Positions 7,169-16,500 of a DNA stretch of 30,278 nt are shown one piece after another. Source of the stretch: Syntrophomonadaceae bacterium (GTDB lineage Bacteria; Bacillota; Dethiobacteria; PWVN01); assembly GCA_003561835.1 (NCBI GenBank), contig PWVN01000269.1, positions 1 to 30,278 on the forward strand, written 5' to 3'. The position numbers and the translations under genes were made by a program. How positions within the stretch are numbered: position 1 is the stretch's first letter; each line of letters opens with the position of its first letter. The notes below the pieces were generated by a model. That model was not told the origin of the DNA, did no database searches, and saw only the letters and a list, made by a program, of their open reading frames with translations.

Positions 7169-8212
7169 ATGAAGAAGATCGATAAGTCGAAGTTGGAGGA
7201 TCTTTGGGGCCGCCTGGCGGCGGAGCAAGACCTTTTCCTGCCGGTACAGCAGGACAGCGTGGTCAATTTTGCCCTCTGGCAGGAGGGTTCCCGGGTGAAC
7301 CTGGAGGCGGTGAACAGCCTGCTTCCCCCCAAGGACCTGCTTTTTCCCCAATCGGAGAAGATTTTCAGCTACAAACGGCGGGAGGGGGAGCTTTCCTTCG
7401 AGGAAGCCCCCGGCAGCGGCCCCCAGGTGATTTTCGGGATCCGCCCCTGTGATGTCCGGAGCATCGAACTCCTGGACCCCGTCTTTTTCAAGGAGCCCGC
7501 AGACACCTTTTACAAGAACCGGCGGGAGCAGACCACCCTGGTGAGCATCGGCTGCCTCGAGCCCGATACCACTTGTTTCTGCACCGCCTTCGGCATCCAA
7601 CCCCTGGATGCCGAAGGCGCCGACGTGATGCTTTACGACATGGGGACGGCCTACCTGGTTTCCCCCCGGACAGAGAAAGGGGAGAAGCTGGCGGAAGAGA
7701 TGGGAGAATTGCTGGAAGAGGCGGCGGGGGCGGAGGAGGAAGGCCTGCAGCAGCAGCAGGAAGCTGCGGCTTCGGCCCAGGAGCACGGCCTGGACCTTGA
7801 TGGGGTTTTTGAAAAGCTCAATGACATGTTCGACCACTGCATCTGGGAGAAATTTTACCGCCGCTGCCTGGCCTGCGGCACCTGTACCTACCTCTGCCCC
7901 ACCTGCCACTGTTTCGACATCCAGGATGACGGTTCCCCGGAGGAGGGCCAGCGCTTCCGCTGCTGGGACTCCTGCATGTACGAGGACTATACTCACATGG
8001 GGCACGGCCACAACCCCCGGCCCGGCCGCCGGGAACGGGTGCGGAACCGCTTCATGCATAAGTTGAACTACTTTCCCAAGGACCATGATGGGGTCTACCA
8101 CTGTGTGGGCTGCGGCCGCTGCGTGCAGAAATGCCCCGTGAACCTGGACATCATGCAGGTCATCGAAGAGATAGGCAAAGAAGGAGTAGGAGGTGAGGGA
8201 CATGACCGCTAA
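7169..8212 (+). CDS. floxB: FloxB-like iron-sulfur subunit (AsrA/HycB-like)
   Basis: A 347-residue protein of the family shared with anaerobic sulfite reductase subunit A. The N-terminal domain carries FGIRPCDVRSIELLD, typical of the family, and SIGCLEP. The C-terminal ferredoxin part holds CLACGTCTYLCPTCHC and CVGCGRCVQKCP, two [4Fe-4S] sites. It should pass electrons between FloxA and FloxC. Odd: residues about 170-210 form a Glu/Gln/Ala-rich stretch including QQQQ, probably a flexible or helical insert. ATG at 7169 follows GGGGGTG by 9 bases. It overlaps floxA by 11 bases. Confidence 0.85.
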   Translation: MKKIDKSKLEDLWGRLAAEQDLFLPVQQDSVVNFALWQEGSRVNLEAVNSLLPPKDLLFPQSEKIFSYKRREGELSFEEAPGSGPQVIFGIRPCDVRSIELLDPVFFKEPADTFYKNRREQTTLVSIGCLEPDTTCFCTAFGIQPLDAEGADVMLYDMGTAYLVSPRTEKGEKLAEEMGELLEEAAGAEEEGLQQQQEAAASAQEHGLDLDGVFEKLNDMFDHCIWEKFYRRCLACGTCTYLCPTCHCFDIQDDGSPEEGQRFRCWDSCMYEDYTHMGHGHNPRPGRRERVRNRFMHKLNYFPKDHDGVYHCVGCGRCVQKCPVNLDIMQVIEEIGKEGVGGEGHDR

Positions 8213-9026
8213 TCCCATATTGCCCCGCAGGGCGGTGGTGGAAAAGATCCTGCAGGACACACCCGATACCAAGAGGTTTTTTGTCACCTTAAAGGATGGT
8301 GAACCCTTCAACCACAAGCCCCTCCAGTGCGCCATGCTGTCAGTGCCCCCGGTGGGGGAGGCCCTCTTCTCCATCACCTCCAGTCCCACCCGCCCCGAGT
8401 ACCTGGAGTTTGCCGTTAAGGAGGTGGGGACGGTGACCAAACACCTTCACTATGAGGTGCAAGAAGGCACGGAGATCGGCATCCGGGGCCCCTACGGCAA
8501 CGGCTTTCCCATCGATGTGATCCGGGGGAAGGATCTCCTCTTCATCGGGGGAGGCATCGGCCTGGCCCCCCTGCGGTCCCTCATCAACTACTGTTTCGAC
8601 ACCCGGAAGGATTACAGCAAGATCCAGATCATCTACGGGGCCCGCACGCCGGAGGACCTGTCCTTCAAGGAGGAGATTTTCGAGAACTGGCCCAAGGAGG
8701 ATGCCCGTTTGAACCTGACGGTGGATGTGGAGTCCCCGGGCTGGGAGGAGTTCGTGGGCTTCGTCCCCACCTACCTGGAGCACCTGGCCCCCACACCCGA
8801 AGGGGTCATCGCCGTCACCTGCGGCCCCCCCATCATGATCCGCTTCGTCCTTCAGGGGCTGGAGAAGCTGGGTTTTCAACCGGAGCAGATCATCACCACC
8901 CTGGAGCTGAAGATGAAATGCGGCGTGGGGAAATGCGGCCGCTGCAACATCGGGGAGAAATATGTCTGCCAGGACGGCCCCGTCTTCAGCCTGGCGGAGC
9001 TGAACGGTATGATCCCCGAGTTTTAG
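8202..9026 (+). CDS. floxA: FloxA-like FAD/NAD(P)-binding oxidoreductase (AsrB/PyrK-like)
   Basis: A 274-residue ferredoxin-NADP reductase-type protein. It has an FAD-binding barrel, then the NAD(P) domain with FIGGGIGLAPLRSLI near residue 108 and VTCGPPIMIRFV near residue 205. A C-terminal [2Fe-2S] loop follows (CGVGKCGRCNIGEKYVC), like PyrK and AsrB. It is the NAD(P)H entry point of the Flox-Hdr complex. In characterised systems Flox-Hdr oxidises NADH and splits electrons between ferredoxin and a disulfide. ATG at 8202 follows AGGAGGTG. It is the last gene of the operon, followed by a strong terminator. Confidence 0.9.
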   Translation: MTANPILPRRAVVEKILQDTPDTKRFFVTLKDGEPFNHKPLQCAMLSVPPVGEALFSITSSPTRPEYLEFAVKEVGTVTKHLHYEVQEGTEIGIRGPYGNGFPIDVIRGKDLLFIGGGIGLAPLRSLINYCFDTRKDYSKIQIIYGARTPEDLSFKEEIFENWPKEDARLNLTVDVESPGWEEFVGFVPTYLEHLAPTPEGVIAVTCGPPIMIRFVLQGLEKLGFQPEQIITTLELKMKCGVGKCGRCNIGEKYVCQDGPVFSLAELNGMIPEF

Positions 9027-9041
9027 CGGGGATCTGAGAAT

Positions 9042-9084
9042 AAAACAGCATGTGAACCCTTCCGGGAGTTCACATGCTGCTTTT
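9042..9084. terminator. Bidirectional terminator between floxA and the signal peptidase gene
   Basis: CAGCATGTGAAC (9046-9057) pairs perfectly with GTTCACATGCTG (9068-9079). An AAAA tract precedes the stem and TTTT follows it, so it can stop both converging transcription units. Confidence 0.88.
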
Positions 9085-9144
9085 ATTCCTGTATACGGTT
9101 TTCCGTAAAGGCTGATGACGCGTAGACAGCCAGGGCCCCGGGCC

Positions 9145-9762
9145 TCAATAGATGCTGAGCCTGTCAAAGGGGTAGTACCTCAAGATCAGCCTGCCCTTCA
9201 CGTGGTCTATGGGGATGGCCCCGATCTGCCGGCTGTCCTGGCTGTAGCGCCGGTTGTCCCCCATGACGAAGACATGCTCCCAGGGGACGGTGAACTTTTC
9301 AAAATCGCAGAAATCCGTGAGGCCTTCCAGGTATTCCTCCTGCAAAAGGGCGCCGTTGCGGTAGAGCTGCCCCTCCCTGCACTCTAGGATGTCCATGGGT
9401 TCCCCGATGACCCGCTTGATCCAGATGTGGTTGTGGTCCTTGCCCCCCAGGGTCCGGACCAGGGAGTTTTCCAGGAATTCGTCCAGCAGGCTCCTTCTCC
9501 GGGTGACCCGGCTGTCCAGGACCACGATATCCCCGTATTTGGGCCGGGCTCCCCAGAGATAGGGGCTTTTGAAGACGATGACCCGGTCTCCCCCGTCACC
9601 CGAAACCGTGGTTTCCGTCCCCCCCAGGGTGGGCTCCATGGAACTGCCGCTCACGTAGTAGGGTTCCAGGACGAAGACGGTGATGAGAAAGCTCAGCAGG
9701 AAAACCCAAAAGATGGTCTTGATCCAGGAATAAACCTCTCTGACAAAGCTGTACAGGGACAT
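9145..9762 (-). CDS. sipS: Signal peptidase I
   Basis: A 205-residue membrane-anchored peptidase that removes signal peptides from secreted proteins outside the membrane. One N-terminal transmembrane helix (about residues 15-33) is followed by box B, SGSSMEPTL, with the nucleophile Ser41. The general base Lys116 lies in IWIKRVIGEP, and box E is VMGDNRRYSQDSR near the C-terminus. All catalytic parts are present. ATG at 9762 was chosen because AGGGTGAT lies 7 bases upstream; further start codons lie just upstream. It is monocistronic, with its own promoter. Confidence 0.93.
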   Translation of the reverse strand: MSLYSFVREVYSWIKTIFWVFLLSFLITVFVLEPYYVSGSSMEPTLGGTETTVSGDGGDRVIVFKSPYLWGARPKYGDIVVLDSRVTRRRSLLDEFLENSLVRTLGGKDHNHIWIKRVIGEPMDILECREGQLYRNGALLQEEYLEGLTDFCDFEKFTVPWEHVFVMGDNRRYSQDSRQIGAIPIDHVKGRLILRYYPFDRLSIY

Positions 9763-9798
9763 TGGCGGCATCACCCTTCGGCATCTTATTCTAGTAGT

Positions 9799-9828
9799 AT
9801 TATACCAGAAAGGACCAAATCCTGTAAA
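9799..9828 (-). promoter_or_regulatory. Sigma-A promoter of the signal peptidase gene
   Basis: On the minus strand, TTTACA (9823-9828), an 18-base spacer and a perfect TATAAT (9799-9804) lie 37 bases upstream of the start. Confidence 0.65.
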
Positions 9829-9996
9829 AGTTTTGGCAACTTAACAGTCATTAAGGAATTTAAATGAATTCCCGGGAAAAAGGTCCGGGCTGCCCGCTGG
9901 CTGCCGGCGAAAAGCCCCCTATTGTGCAAAGGGTAAAGGGAAGAGGCCGCGAGGCCTTTTCATGATACGAAATTTTTTTTCTTATTTCCTAAAAAG

Positions 9997-10027
9997 TGTA
10001 ACAAAAGGGCCCTCTCTTTCGTTTGTC
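9997..10027 (+). promoter_or_regulatory. Candidate ECF-type promoter in front of the ECF sigma gene
   Basis: TGTAAC (9997-10002), a 17-base spacer and CGTTTGTC (10020-10027) lie 35 bases before the start. An AAC-containing -35 box and a CGT-type -10 box are usual for ECF sigma factors, so the sigma factor may drive its own gene (inference). Upstream, about 9945-9960 holds a small GGCC-GCGA-GGCC hairpin followed by TTTT. Nothing else is recognisable in 9829-9996. Confidence 0.45.
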
Positions 10028-10061
10028 TTATAGAAGAAACATTTTAAGGAGGAGAGGTTAT

Positions 10062-10586
10062 ATGGAAAACGTGAAAGTTCCTGCCTTTTGTGATGCGAAT
10101 AGGTATGAGGTTCTGTGTAAACAGATGCTTGACCCGCTTTTAAAATTGGCCAAAAAGGTCACCAAGAACAAGCACACAGCGGAAGATGCGGTCCAGGAGG
10201 CTTTTATGAAAGCCCAAAGGCATCGACTCCATTTTTACGATGAGCAGCATTTCCGCAGGTGGATGGCCCTGGCCACCAGGCATTCTTCCCGGGACTATGT
10301 CCGGAAGGCAGAACGCTACTCTTTCCTGGAGGATCACAAACCCTTTTGGTACAATGTCCCGGCGGACCAGTACATCCCGGAGATATATGTTTTCAAGGCC
10401 GAGAAACGGAGTTATGTGGCCGGGATGGTCAACACCTTAAAGCCCATCTATCGCCTCATCATCATCGACAAATATTTCTATGATCTCTCCTACCAGGAGA
10501 TTTCCGCAGCCACCGGGATCAAGGAGGCCACCCTGCGCTCCCACTGCCACAGGGCCCTCAATCTGCTCAGGGAATTGTATACCTGA
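10062..10586 (+). CDS. ECF-type RNA polymerase sigma factor
   Basis: A 174-residue two-domain sigma factor. Region 2 (about 20-90) contains AEDAVQEAFMKAQRH, the core-binding and -10-recognising part. Region 4 (about 120-172) contains YFYDLSYQEISAATGIKEAT, the helix-turn-helix that reads the -35 box. Length fits a minimal ECF factor. ATG at 10062 follows GGAGG by 9 bases. No anti-sigma membrane protein lies next to it, which is unusual, so the controlling signal cannot be read from context. Confidence 0.85.
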   Translation: MENVKVPAFCDANRYEVLCKQMLDPLLKLAKKVTKNKHTAEDAVQEAFMKAQRHRLHFYDEQHFRRWMALATRHSSRDYVRKAERYSFLEDHKPFWYNVPADQYIPEIYVFKAEKRSYVAGMVNTLKPIYRLIIIDKYFYDLSYQEISAATGIKEATLRSHCHRALNLLRELYT

Positions 10587-10593
10587 GAAAATC

Positions 10594-10610
10594 TTGGCAG
10601 TGAACTTGCA
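10594..10610 (+). promoter_or_regulatory. Candidate sigma-54 promoter (-24/-12)
   Basis: TTGGCAGTGAACTTGCA fits the consensus TTGGCAC-N5-TTGCA except for the last base of the -24 element. It starts 8 bases after the ECF sigma stop codon and points toward the stn operon, nearly 500 bases away. Found by eye; a chance match is possible. Confidence 0.4.
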
Positions 10611-11114
10611 GGCGTTAATGTGTTATAATTCGGTTGGACTTTCATTTTTCCTTCTGGAAGGCCGCCCAAAAAACCGGGGAAAAGCAGAAGGCCGCAGGGG
10701 AAGAAATATGGCCGGAAGATGAGATTAATCCTAATGAACAGCAGGATTTAGGGAAGATTTGCCGAACCCCTTACCTGTAAGCCTGAAATACCGGGTTCCA
10801 TCCGGGATTTCATTCTTTTGCTGCCACCAGGGCTCACGTCTGCCCGCACCCTGCTCCATGCGTCTGTACAGCATAATAGTCTGAGAGCTATGTTACTTTT
10901 CTGCAAGTGAAATTGTTAACGTAGCTGCTTTCAGGAACCGGAGGTGGCGCAGAGGTTCCCGGAGCAGGCATTTTTTTGGTAAAGGGGGTATAGAGAAAAG
11001 AATCAGGGAGGAAAGAGATGGGTTTTGAGAATCAGGATGCTGCTTTTAAGACCGGGAGGTCAAAATGAGAGAAGGAGTTTGGTGTGAAAAAACTTACAAA
11101 GGAGCTAGAGCATT
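10611..11114 (+). other. Long untranslated stretch upstream of the stn operon
   Basis: About 500 bases with no convincing gene. It holds a weak hairpin near 10787-10815 (GAAAT...ATTTC with CCGG/CCGG), the structured element at 10886-10977, and several AT-rich runs. If transcription starts at the sigma-54-like box, this would be an unusually long leader. An independent small RNA is also possible. Confidence 0.35.
10886..10977 (+). ncRNA. Candidate structured leader or attenuator (two hairpins plus U-run)
   Basis: Hairpin 1 pairs AGCTATGTTA (10886-10895) with TAACGTAGCT (10917-10926), including one G-U pair. Hairpin 2 pairs GGAACC (10934-10939) with GGTTCC (10954-10959), with extra outer pairing possible between GCTT and AGC; it is followed at 10970 by a run of T residues. 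The layout resembles an aptamer followed by a terminator, but I do not recognise a known riboswitch class. It may instead be a simple terminator. Confidence 0.35.
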
Positions 11115-11651
11115 ATGGAAACTAATGAGTTAAAGGTTTTAGCCGGCGAAAATCCCCTTTTCGCCATCAAAGAGATCGTGCAGCGCCATAATGCCTATTT
11201 GGGCTCAGCGATTCCCATTTTACAGGATATTCAGAACACCTTTGGCTACGTGTCACCGGAAATGATGATGCGGGTTTCTGATTTTTCGGGTATTCCTGTA
11301 AGTGAGCTTTACAGCATAGTCACCTTTTATGCCCAATTTAGGTTAGAGCCCATAGGAGAAAACCTGATTCAGGTCTGCCACGGTACGGCCTGCCACCTGG
11401 CCGGAGCGGAAAAGATCACCGAAGCCCTGCAGTTTGAAACGAAGGCTCCCGCCGGTGGCACCAGCCCCGACCGGAAGTTCACCGTGGAAAAGGTGGCCTG
11501 CATCGGCTGTTGCAGTCTGGCGCCGGTTATGAACCTGAACGAGGATACCCACGGTCGGTTGACGCCGGACAAGGTGAAGAAGGTTATCAAGGCCCGCTTG
11601 AAGGCTGCGGAAGCAGAGGCGGAAAGCAAGGGGGGAAGCAAGGATGCGTAA
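11115..11651 (+). CDS. stnA: NuoE-like [2Fe-2S] subunit of a Stn-type bifurcating transhydrogenase
   Basis: A 178-residue protein of the NuoE/HydC thioredoxin-like ferredoxin family. After a helical N-terminal domain come CHGTACHLAGA near residue 88 and CIGCCSLAP near residue 129, the four Cys ligands of the [2Fe-2S] cluster. It partners the NuoF-like next gene, as in complex I, HydABC and NAD-linked formate dehydrogenases. The third subunit here (13504-16971) makes the Sporomusa-type Nfn (Stn) the best match. A ribosome site, AAAGGAG, lies 10 bases before the start. It overlaps stnB by 8 bases. Confidence 0.8.
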   Translation: METNELKVLAGENPLFAIKEIVQRHNAYLGSAIPILQDIQNTFGYVSPEMMMRVSDFSGIPVSELYSIVTFYAQFRLEPIGENLIQVCHGTACHLAGAEKITEALQFETKAPAGGTSPDRKFTVEKVACIGCCSLAPVMNLNEDTHGRLTPDKVKKVIKARLKAAEAEAESKGGSKDA

Positions 11652-13440
11652 CGGCAATCCTACTGTCAAGGTTGGCCTGGCCACCTGCGCCATCGCGGCC
11701 GGAGCCGCCAAGGTTTATGAAACCGTGAAGGAATCCTTAAAGGATACAGATATTACCCTGGAGCGGGCCGGTTGTATGGGCATGTGCTACAGCGAGCCCA
11801 ACATCGAAGTTATCGAGCCCGATGGGGTCAAGTATTTCTACGGGAATTTGACGCCGGAAGATGCCGCGGTCATCGTGGAGGAGCATGTTAAAAAGGGAAA
11901 TCCTGTGCAAGAACTGCTGATTCTGGGCGAGGGCTGCCAGACCGAGGATGCTTCTTTCCTGAGCAAGCAGCACCGTATTCTCCTGAAGAACTGCGGTCAT
12001 ATCGACCCCGAAGATATAGAGAGCTATATGGCGGTTGGGGGCTATGAAGGGATCCGGAAGGCCCTGACCACCATGACCCCGGATGAGGTTATTGAAGAGA
12101 TCAAGCTCTCGGGACTGCGGGGCCGGGGCGGCGCCGGGTTCCCCACAGGCATGAAGTGGATGTTTACCCGCCAGGCCGAGGGAGAGCAGAAATATATCGT
12201 CTGTAACGCCGACGAGGGAGACCCCGGTGCCTTCATGGACAGGAGCATTCTGGAAGGGGACACCCACAGCGTCCTGGAAGGGATGCTCATTGCCGGCTAT
12301 GCCATCGGCGCCAGCATAGGGTATGTGTATATCCGGGCAGAGTATCCCCTGGCCATTCGCCGCTTGAAGCTGGGCATCGCCCAGGCCAGGGAGCGGGGCT
12401 TCCTGGGCAAAAACGTCATGGGAAGCACCTTCAGCTTTGACATCAATATCCGGGAAGGAGCCGGGGCCTTTGTCTGCGGTGAGGAGACCGCCCTGCTCAT
12501 GTCCATCGAGGGCAAGCGGGGCATGCCCCGTTTCCGCCCGCCCTTCCCGGCCCAAAAAGGCCTGTTCGGCTACCCCACCTCCATCAACAACGTGGAGACT
12601 TTTGGAAACGTTCCCCGGATCCTGCATCAGGGCGCTTCCGCCTACAACTCCTTGGGGACGGAGAAGAGCAAGGGGACCAAGGTCTTTGCCCTGGCCGGCA
12701 AGATCAAGCGGGGGGGGCTGGTGGAAATCCCCATGGGCACCACCATCAACGAGATCGTTTTTGCCGTGGGGGGAGGCATCTCCACCGGCAAACCCTTCAA
12801 GGCGGTCCAGACGGGCGGCCCCTCCGGCGGCTGTATTCCCGCCAACCTGGGTGATACACCCATGGACTACGAGTCCCTGCAAAAGATCGGTGCCATTATG
12901 GGTTCCGGCGGCCTTTTGGTTATGGATGAGGAAACCTGCATGGTGGACGTGGCCAAGTACTTCCTGGACTTCACCAAGGAAGAATCCTGCGGGAAATGCA
13001 CCTTCTGCCGGGCCGGCATGAACCAGATGCACAAGATCCTGGAGCGCATCTGCGACGGGGAAGGCCGGGAAGAGGACATCGCCATCCTGGATGACCTGGC
13101 CCACAAGATCAAGATGGGCTCCCTGTGCGGCCTGGGCCAGACGGCTCCCAACCCGGTGCTGACCACCATCCGGTATTTCCGGAACGAGTACGATGCCCAC
13201 GTCAAGGAGAAGTACTGCCCTGCCAAAAAGTGCAAGGCCCTTATCGAATACAGCATTGACCCTGAAGCCTGTACCGGCTGCACCCTCTGTGCCAAGCAGT
13301 GCCCCACCGATGCCATCAGCGGCCAGAGGAAAGAGCCCTTCGTTATCGACGACAGCAAATGTGTCCGCTGCGGCCTCTGCATCAACTCCTGCAGGTTCGA
13401 GGCCATCAAGGTCACTTCGGAGCCCCGGGTGACGGTGTAA
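11644..13440 (+). CDS. stnB: NuoF/HydB-like NADH-binding flavoprotein of a Stn-type transhydrogenase
   Basis: A 598-residue protein with an N-terminal thioredoxin-like ferredoxin domain (Cys15 and CMGMC near 44-48). The NuoF domain follows, with GRGGAGFPTGMKW at about 160 (FMN/NADH) and GEETALLMSIEGKRG at about 279. The [4Fe-4S] motif SCGKCTFCRAG is at about 448, and a C-terminal 2x[4Fe-4S] ferredoxin (CTGCTLCAKQC, CVRCGLCINSC) begins near 543. This is the layout of HydB/HndC, where the FMN site oxidises or reduces NAD(H) and is the likely bifurcation point. No [FeFe]-hydrogenase subunit follows, so the partner is the NfnB-like third gene. Confidence 0.88.
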   Translation: MRNGNPTVKVGLATCAIAAGAAKVYETVKESLKDTDITLERAGCMGMCYSEPNIEVIEPDGVKYFYGNLTPEDAAVIVEEHVKKGNPVQELLILGEGCQTEDASFLSKQHRILLKNCGHIDPEDIESYMAVGGYEGIRKALTTMTPDEVIEEIKLSGLRGRGGAGFPTGMKWMFTRQAEGEQKYIVCNADEGDPGAFMDRSILEGDTHSVLEGMLIAGYAIGASIGYVYIRAEYPLAIRRLKLGIAQARERGFLGKNVMGSTFSFDINIREGAGAFVCGEETALLMSIEGKRGMPRFRPPFPAQKGLFGYPTSINNVETFGNVPRILHQGASAYNSLGTEKSKGTKVFALAGKIKRGGLVEIPMGTTINEIVFAVGGGISTGKPFKAVQTGGPSGGCIPANLGDTPMDYESLQKIGAIMGSGGLLVMDEETCMVDVAKYFLDFTKEESCGKCTFCRAGMNQMHKILERICDGEGREEDIAILDDLAHKIKMGSLCGLGQTAPNPVLTTIRYFRNEYDAHVKEKYCPAKKCKALIEYSIDPEACTGCTLCAKQCPTDAISGQRKEPFVIDDSKCVRCGLCINSCRFEAIKVTSEPRVTV

Positions 13441-13503
13441 TGGGTGTTATCATGAATAGCAACTATTTTTTCCCTGCACGGGAAACGAATTGGGGGAGGG
13501 AAT

Positions 13504-16500
13504 ATGCCTAAAGTAGGTTTTGTTTTAGACGGAAAAGAAGTATTCGCTGAGGCGGGCAGCAACCTGCTGGAAGTCTGCCTGGCCAACGGCGTGGAAGTGC
13601 CCCATCTGTGTTACGACCCCCGGATCAAGCCCTTCGGCTCCTGCCGTATGTGCTTTGTGGATACCGGCGGCCCCCGGGGCCCGGTGCCGGCCTGTGCCAC
13701 GGTGGTTACCGAGGGCATGAAGGTGGTCACCAACAGCGAGGTCCTGACCGGGTTGCGGAAACTGGCCCTGGAGCTCCTGATGACGGAGCACTGCGGGGAC
13801 TGCGTGGCCCCCTGCCAGCTGGCCTGCCCCGCCCATATCGATATCCAGGGCTACATCGCCTATATGGACAGCGGCGAGTACAAGAAGGCGGCGGACCTGA
13901 TCAAGGAGAAGATGCCCCTGCCTTCCATCTGCGGGCGGGTTTGTCCCCGTTTCTGCGAGGACGAGTGCCGCCGCAACGTGGTGGACGACCCCGTGAACAT
14001 CTGCGACCTGAAGCGGTTCGCCGGGGACTTCGACCTGGATGCCATCAACTCTTACGAACCCCAGGCCAAAGAGGACACGGGCTACAAGGTAGCCGTGGTG
14101 GGGGGAGGCCCCGCCGGTTTGACGGCCGCCTACTACCTGGGCCTGGAAGGCCACCAGGTGACCCTCTTCGATGCCGGCCCGGAACTGGGCGGGATGCTTC
14201 GCTACGGCATTCCCGAGTACCGCCTGCCCAAGGACCTCCTTGACCGGGAAGTCAACCTGATTACCGGCCTGTGCAAAGAGGTCAAGCTGGGCCAGGTCCT
14301 GGGCAGGGATTTCAACCTGGAGGAGTTAAAGGAAAAGTATGATGCCGTGTTCCTGGGCCTGGGCTGCCAGTCTGCCCAGGGCATGGGTCTGGAGAAAGAG
14401 GAGGAGACCCCCGGGGTCCTGAAGGGGATCGACTTCCTGCGGGCTGTGGTGGAAGGTCGCCCGCCCCGGCTGGGCCAGAAGGTGGCCGTGGTGGGCGGTG
14501 GCAATACCGCCATGGACGCAGCCCGGACCTCCCTGCGTCTGGGCGTGGAAGAAGTGACGGTGGTCTACCGCCGCAGCCGCGACGAGATGCCCGCCAACCC
14601 CGTCGAAATCATCGAGGCGGAGGAAGAGGGAATCATCTTCAAGTTCCTCACCAACCCCGTCAATCTGTGTGTGGAGGATAAACTGGCCGGTATGGAATGC
14701 ATCCAGATGGAGCTGGGCGAGCCTGATGCCTCCGGCCGCCGGCGCCCCATCGCCGTCTCCGGTTCCGAGTTCCGCCTGGATGTGGACAACATCATCATGG
14801 CCATCGGCCAGGGGCTGGACCAGGATAATGCCTGTACCTGCGGCCTGGACCTTGACGGCAAGACCCTGGCGGGCTGCAGCGAAACGGGCTGCACTCCCCA
14901 GGAAGGGGTCTTTGCCGCCGGCGATGCCGTGACGGGAGCCGCCACGGTGGTGGAAGCCGTGGGCGCCGCCCGCCGGGCCGCCCGGGCCATCGACCTCTAC
15001 GTGCGGGGCTTTGAAGTGAAGCCGGAAGCCGAGGTCTTCAACATCACCATGGGCAAGCCGGAAGAAGTGGACCCGGCCGACTATGAGGATGAGGAAAAGA
15101 TGGAGCGCATCCACGTGAACCACATGGCGCCGGAGCAGCGGAAGCAGAGCTTTACGGAATACAACGAGGGGCTCAAGGAAGAGGACACCCACAAGGAAAC
15201 CAAGCGCTGCCTCTCCTGCGGCTGCCAGGATGTCTTTGACTGCACCTTGCGGAAACTGGCCACCGAGTTCGGCGTTTCCACCGAACGGCTGGGGGCCAGC
15301 AAGAAGCGCTACCCCATCAACGCCGACCACCCCTACGTGCAGCATGACCGCAACAAGTGCGTCCTCTGCGCCAACTGCGTGCGCATCTGCCAGGAAGTCC
15401 AGGGGGCGAACGCCCTGGGCCTGGTCAACCGGGGCTTCGACACCTTTGTGGGGCCCACCCTGGAGATGCCCCTGGCGGAGACCTCCTGCGAGTCCTGCAG
15501 CCAGTGCATTTCTGCCTGCCCCACCGGTGCCCTGAGTTCCAAGCTGCCCTTCGAGAAGCCGGGCCCCTGGAAGGAAGACAAGGTGGTCACCACCACCTGC
15601 GTCCAGTGCGGCATCGGCTGCGTCCTGGAGCTCCACGTGGTGGGGGACAGGATCGTCCGGGCCACCTCTCCCCTGCGGCAGGATGTCAATGACGGCAACC
15701 TGTGCGTCAAGGGAGCCTACCAGTTCGGCTTCGTCCACAGCTCCGACCGCCTGCAGAAACCCCTGGTGAAAGAAGGGGGCCAGCTGGTGGAGAAGAGCTG
15801 GGAAGAGGCCCTGAAGGCGGCGGCGGAAGGGTTTAATAAAGTGAAACAGGAGAAGGGGGCTGCCAACCTGGCCGTCCTGGTCTCTCCCGAATACAGCAAC
15901 GAGGAGAACTACCTGGCCCAGAAGCTGGCCCGGGAAGTTCTGGGAACTCCCAACGTGGACAGCACCCGGCCCGTTTTTGAAGGCCTGGTTCCCAAGGGAA
16001 GCGCCCCCACCTACGAAGAAGTGGCAGCCAGCGACTTCATCCTGGTGGTCAACGCCGACCTGCCCGAGGACTTCCCCATCGTGGCCCAGAAAGTGAGAAA
16101 AGCCCTGGATAAGGGTGCCAGGCTGGTCTTCCTGAGCGAAGAAGCCACCCGCATGGACCGGGTTGCCGATGCCGTGGTTCCCATCAATCCCGGCGGCACC
16201 CTGGACCTCCTCAAAGGGTTCCTCACCTACTCGGCCGGGGCGGGGCAGGAGCTGCCCCTGACGGAAGAGGAGCAGAGAGAAGTGCTGCAAAACCTGCCGG
16301 GAGCTATCCGGGTGAACCCCTCCGTGGTGGCTGACCTGGCCCGCATGTACGGGGCCGCAAAAAGGCCCGTCATCCTCGTGGACGGTGAAGCCACGGAAGC
16401 CGCCGAACTGCAGGTCCTGGAAGAGATCGTCATGCTGGCCGACAAGATCGGCCAGGGCCAGGGAATCCTGCCCCTGTACCTGGGCGGGAACACCCGGGGC

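Noticed and set aside
5984..8440. 818-codon minus-strand open frame opposite floxC-floxA
   Set aside because: GC-rich shadow frame rich in Leu, Val, His, Gly and Pro with no domain; the plus strand has clear iron-sulfur proteins.
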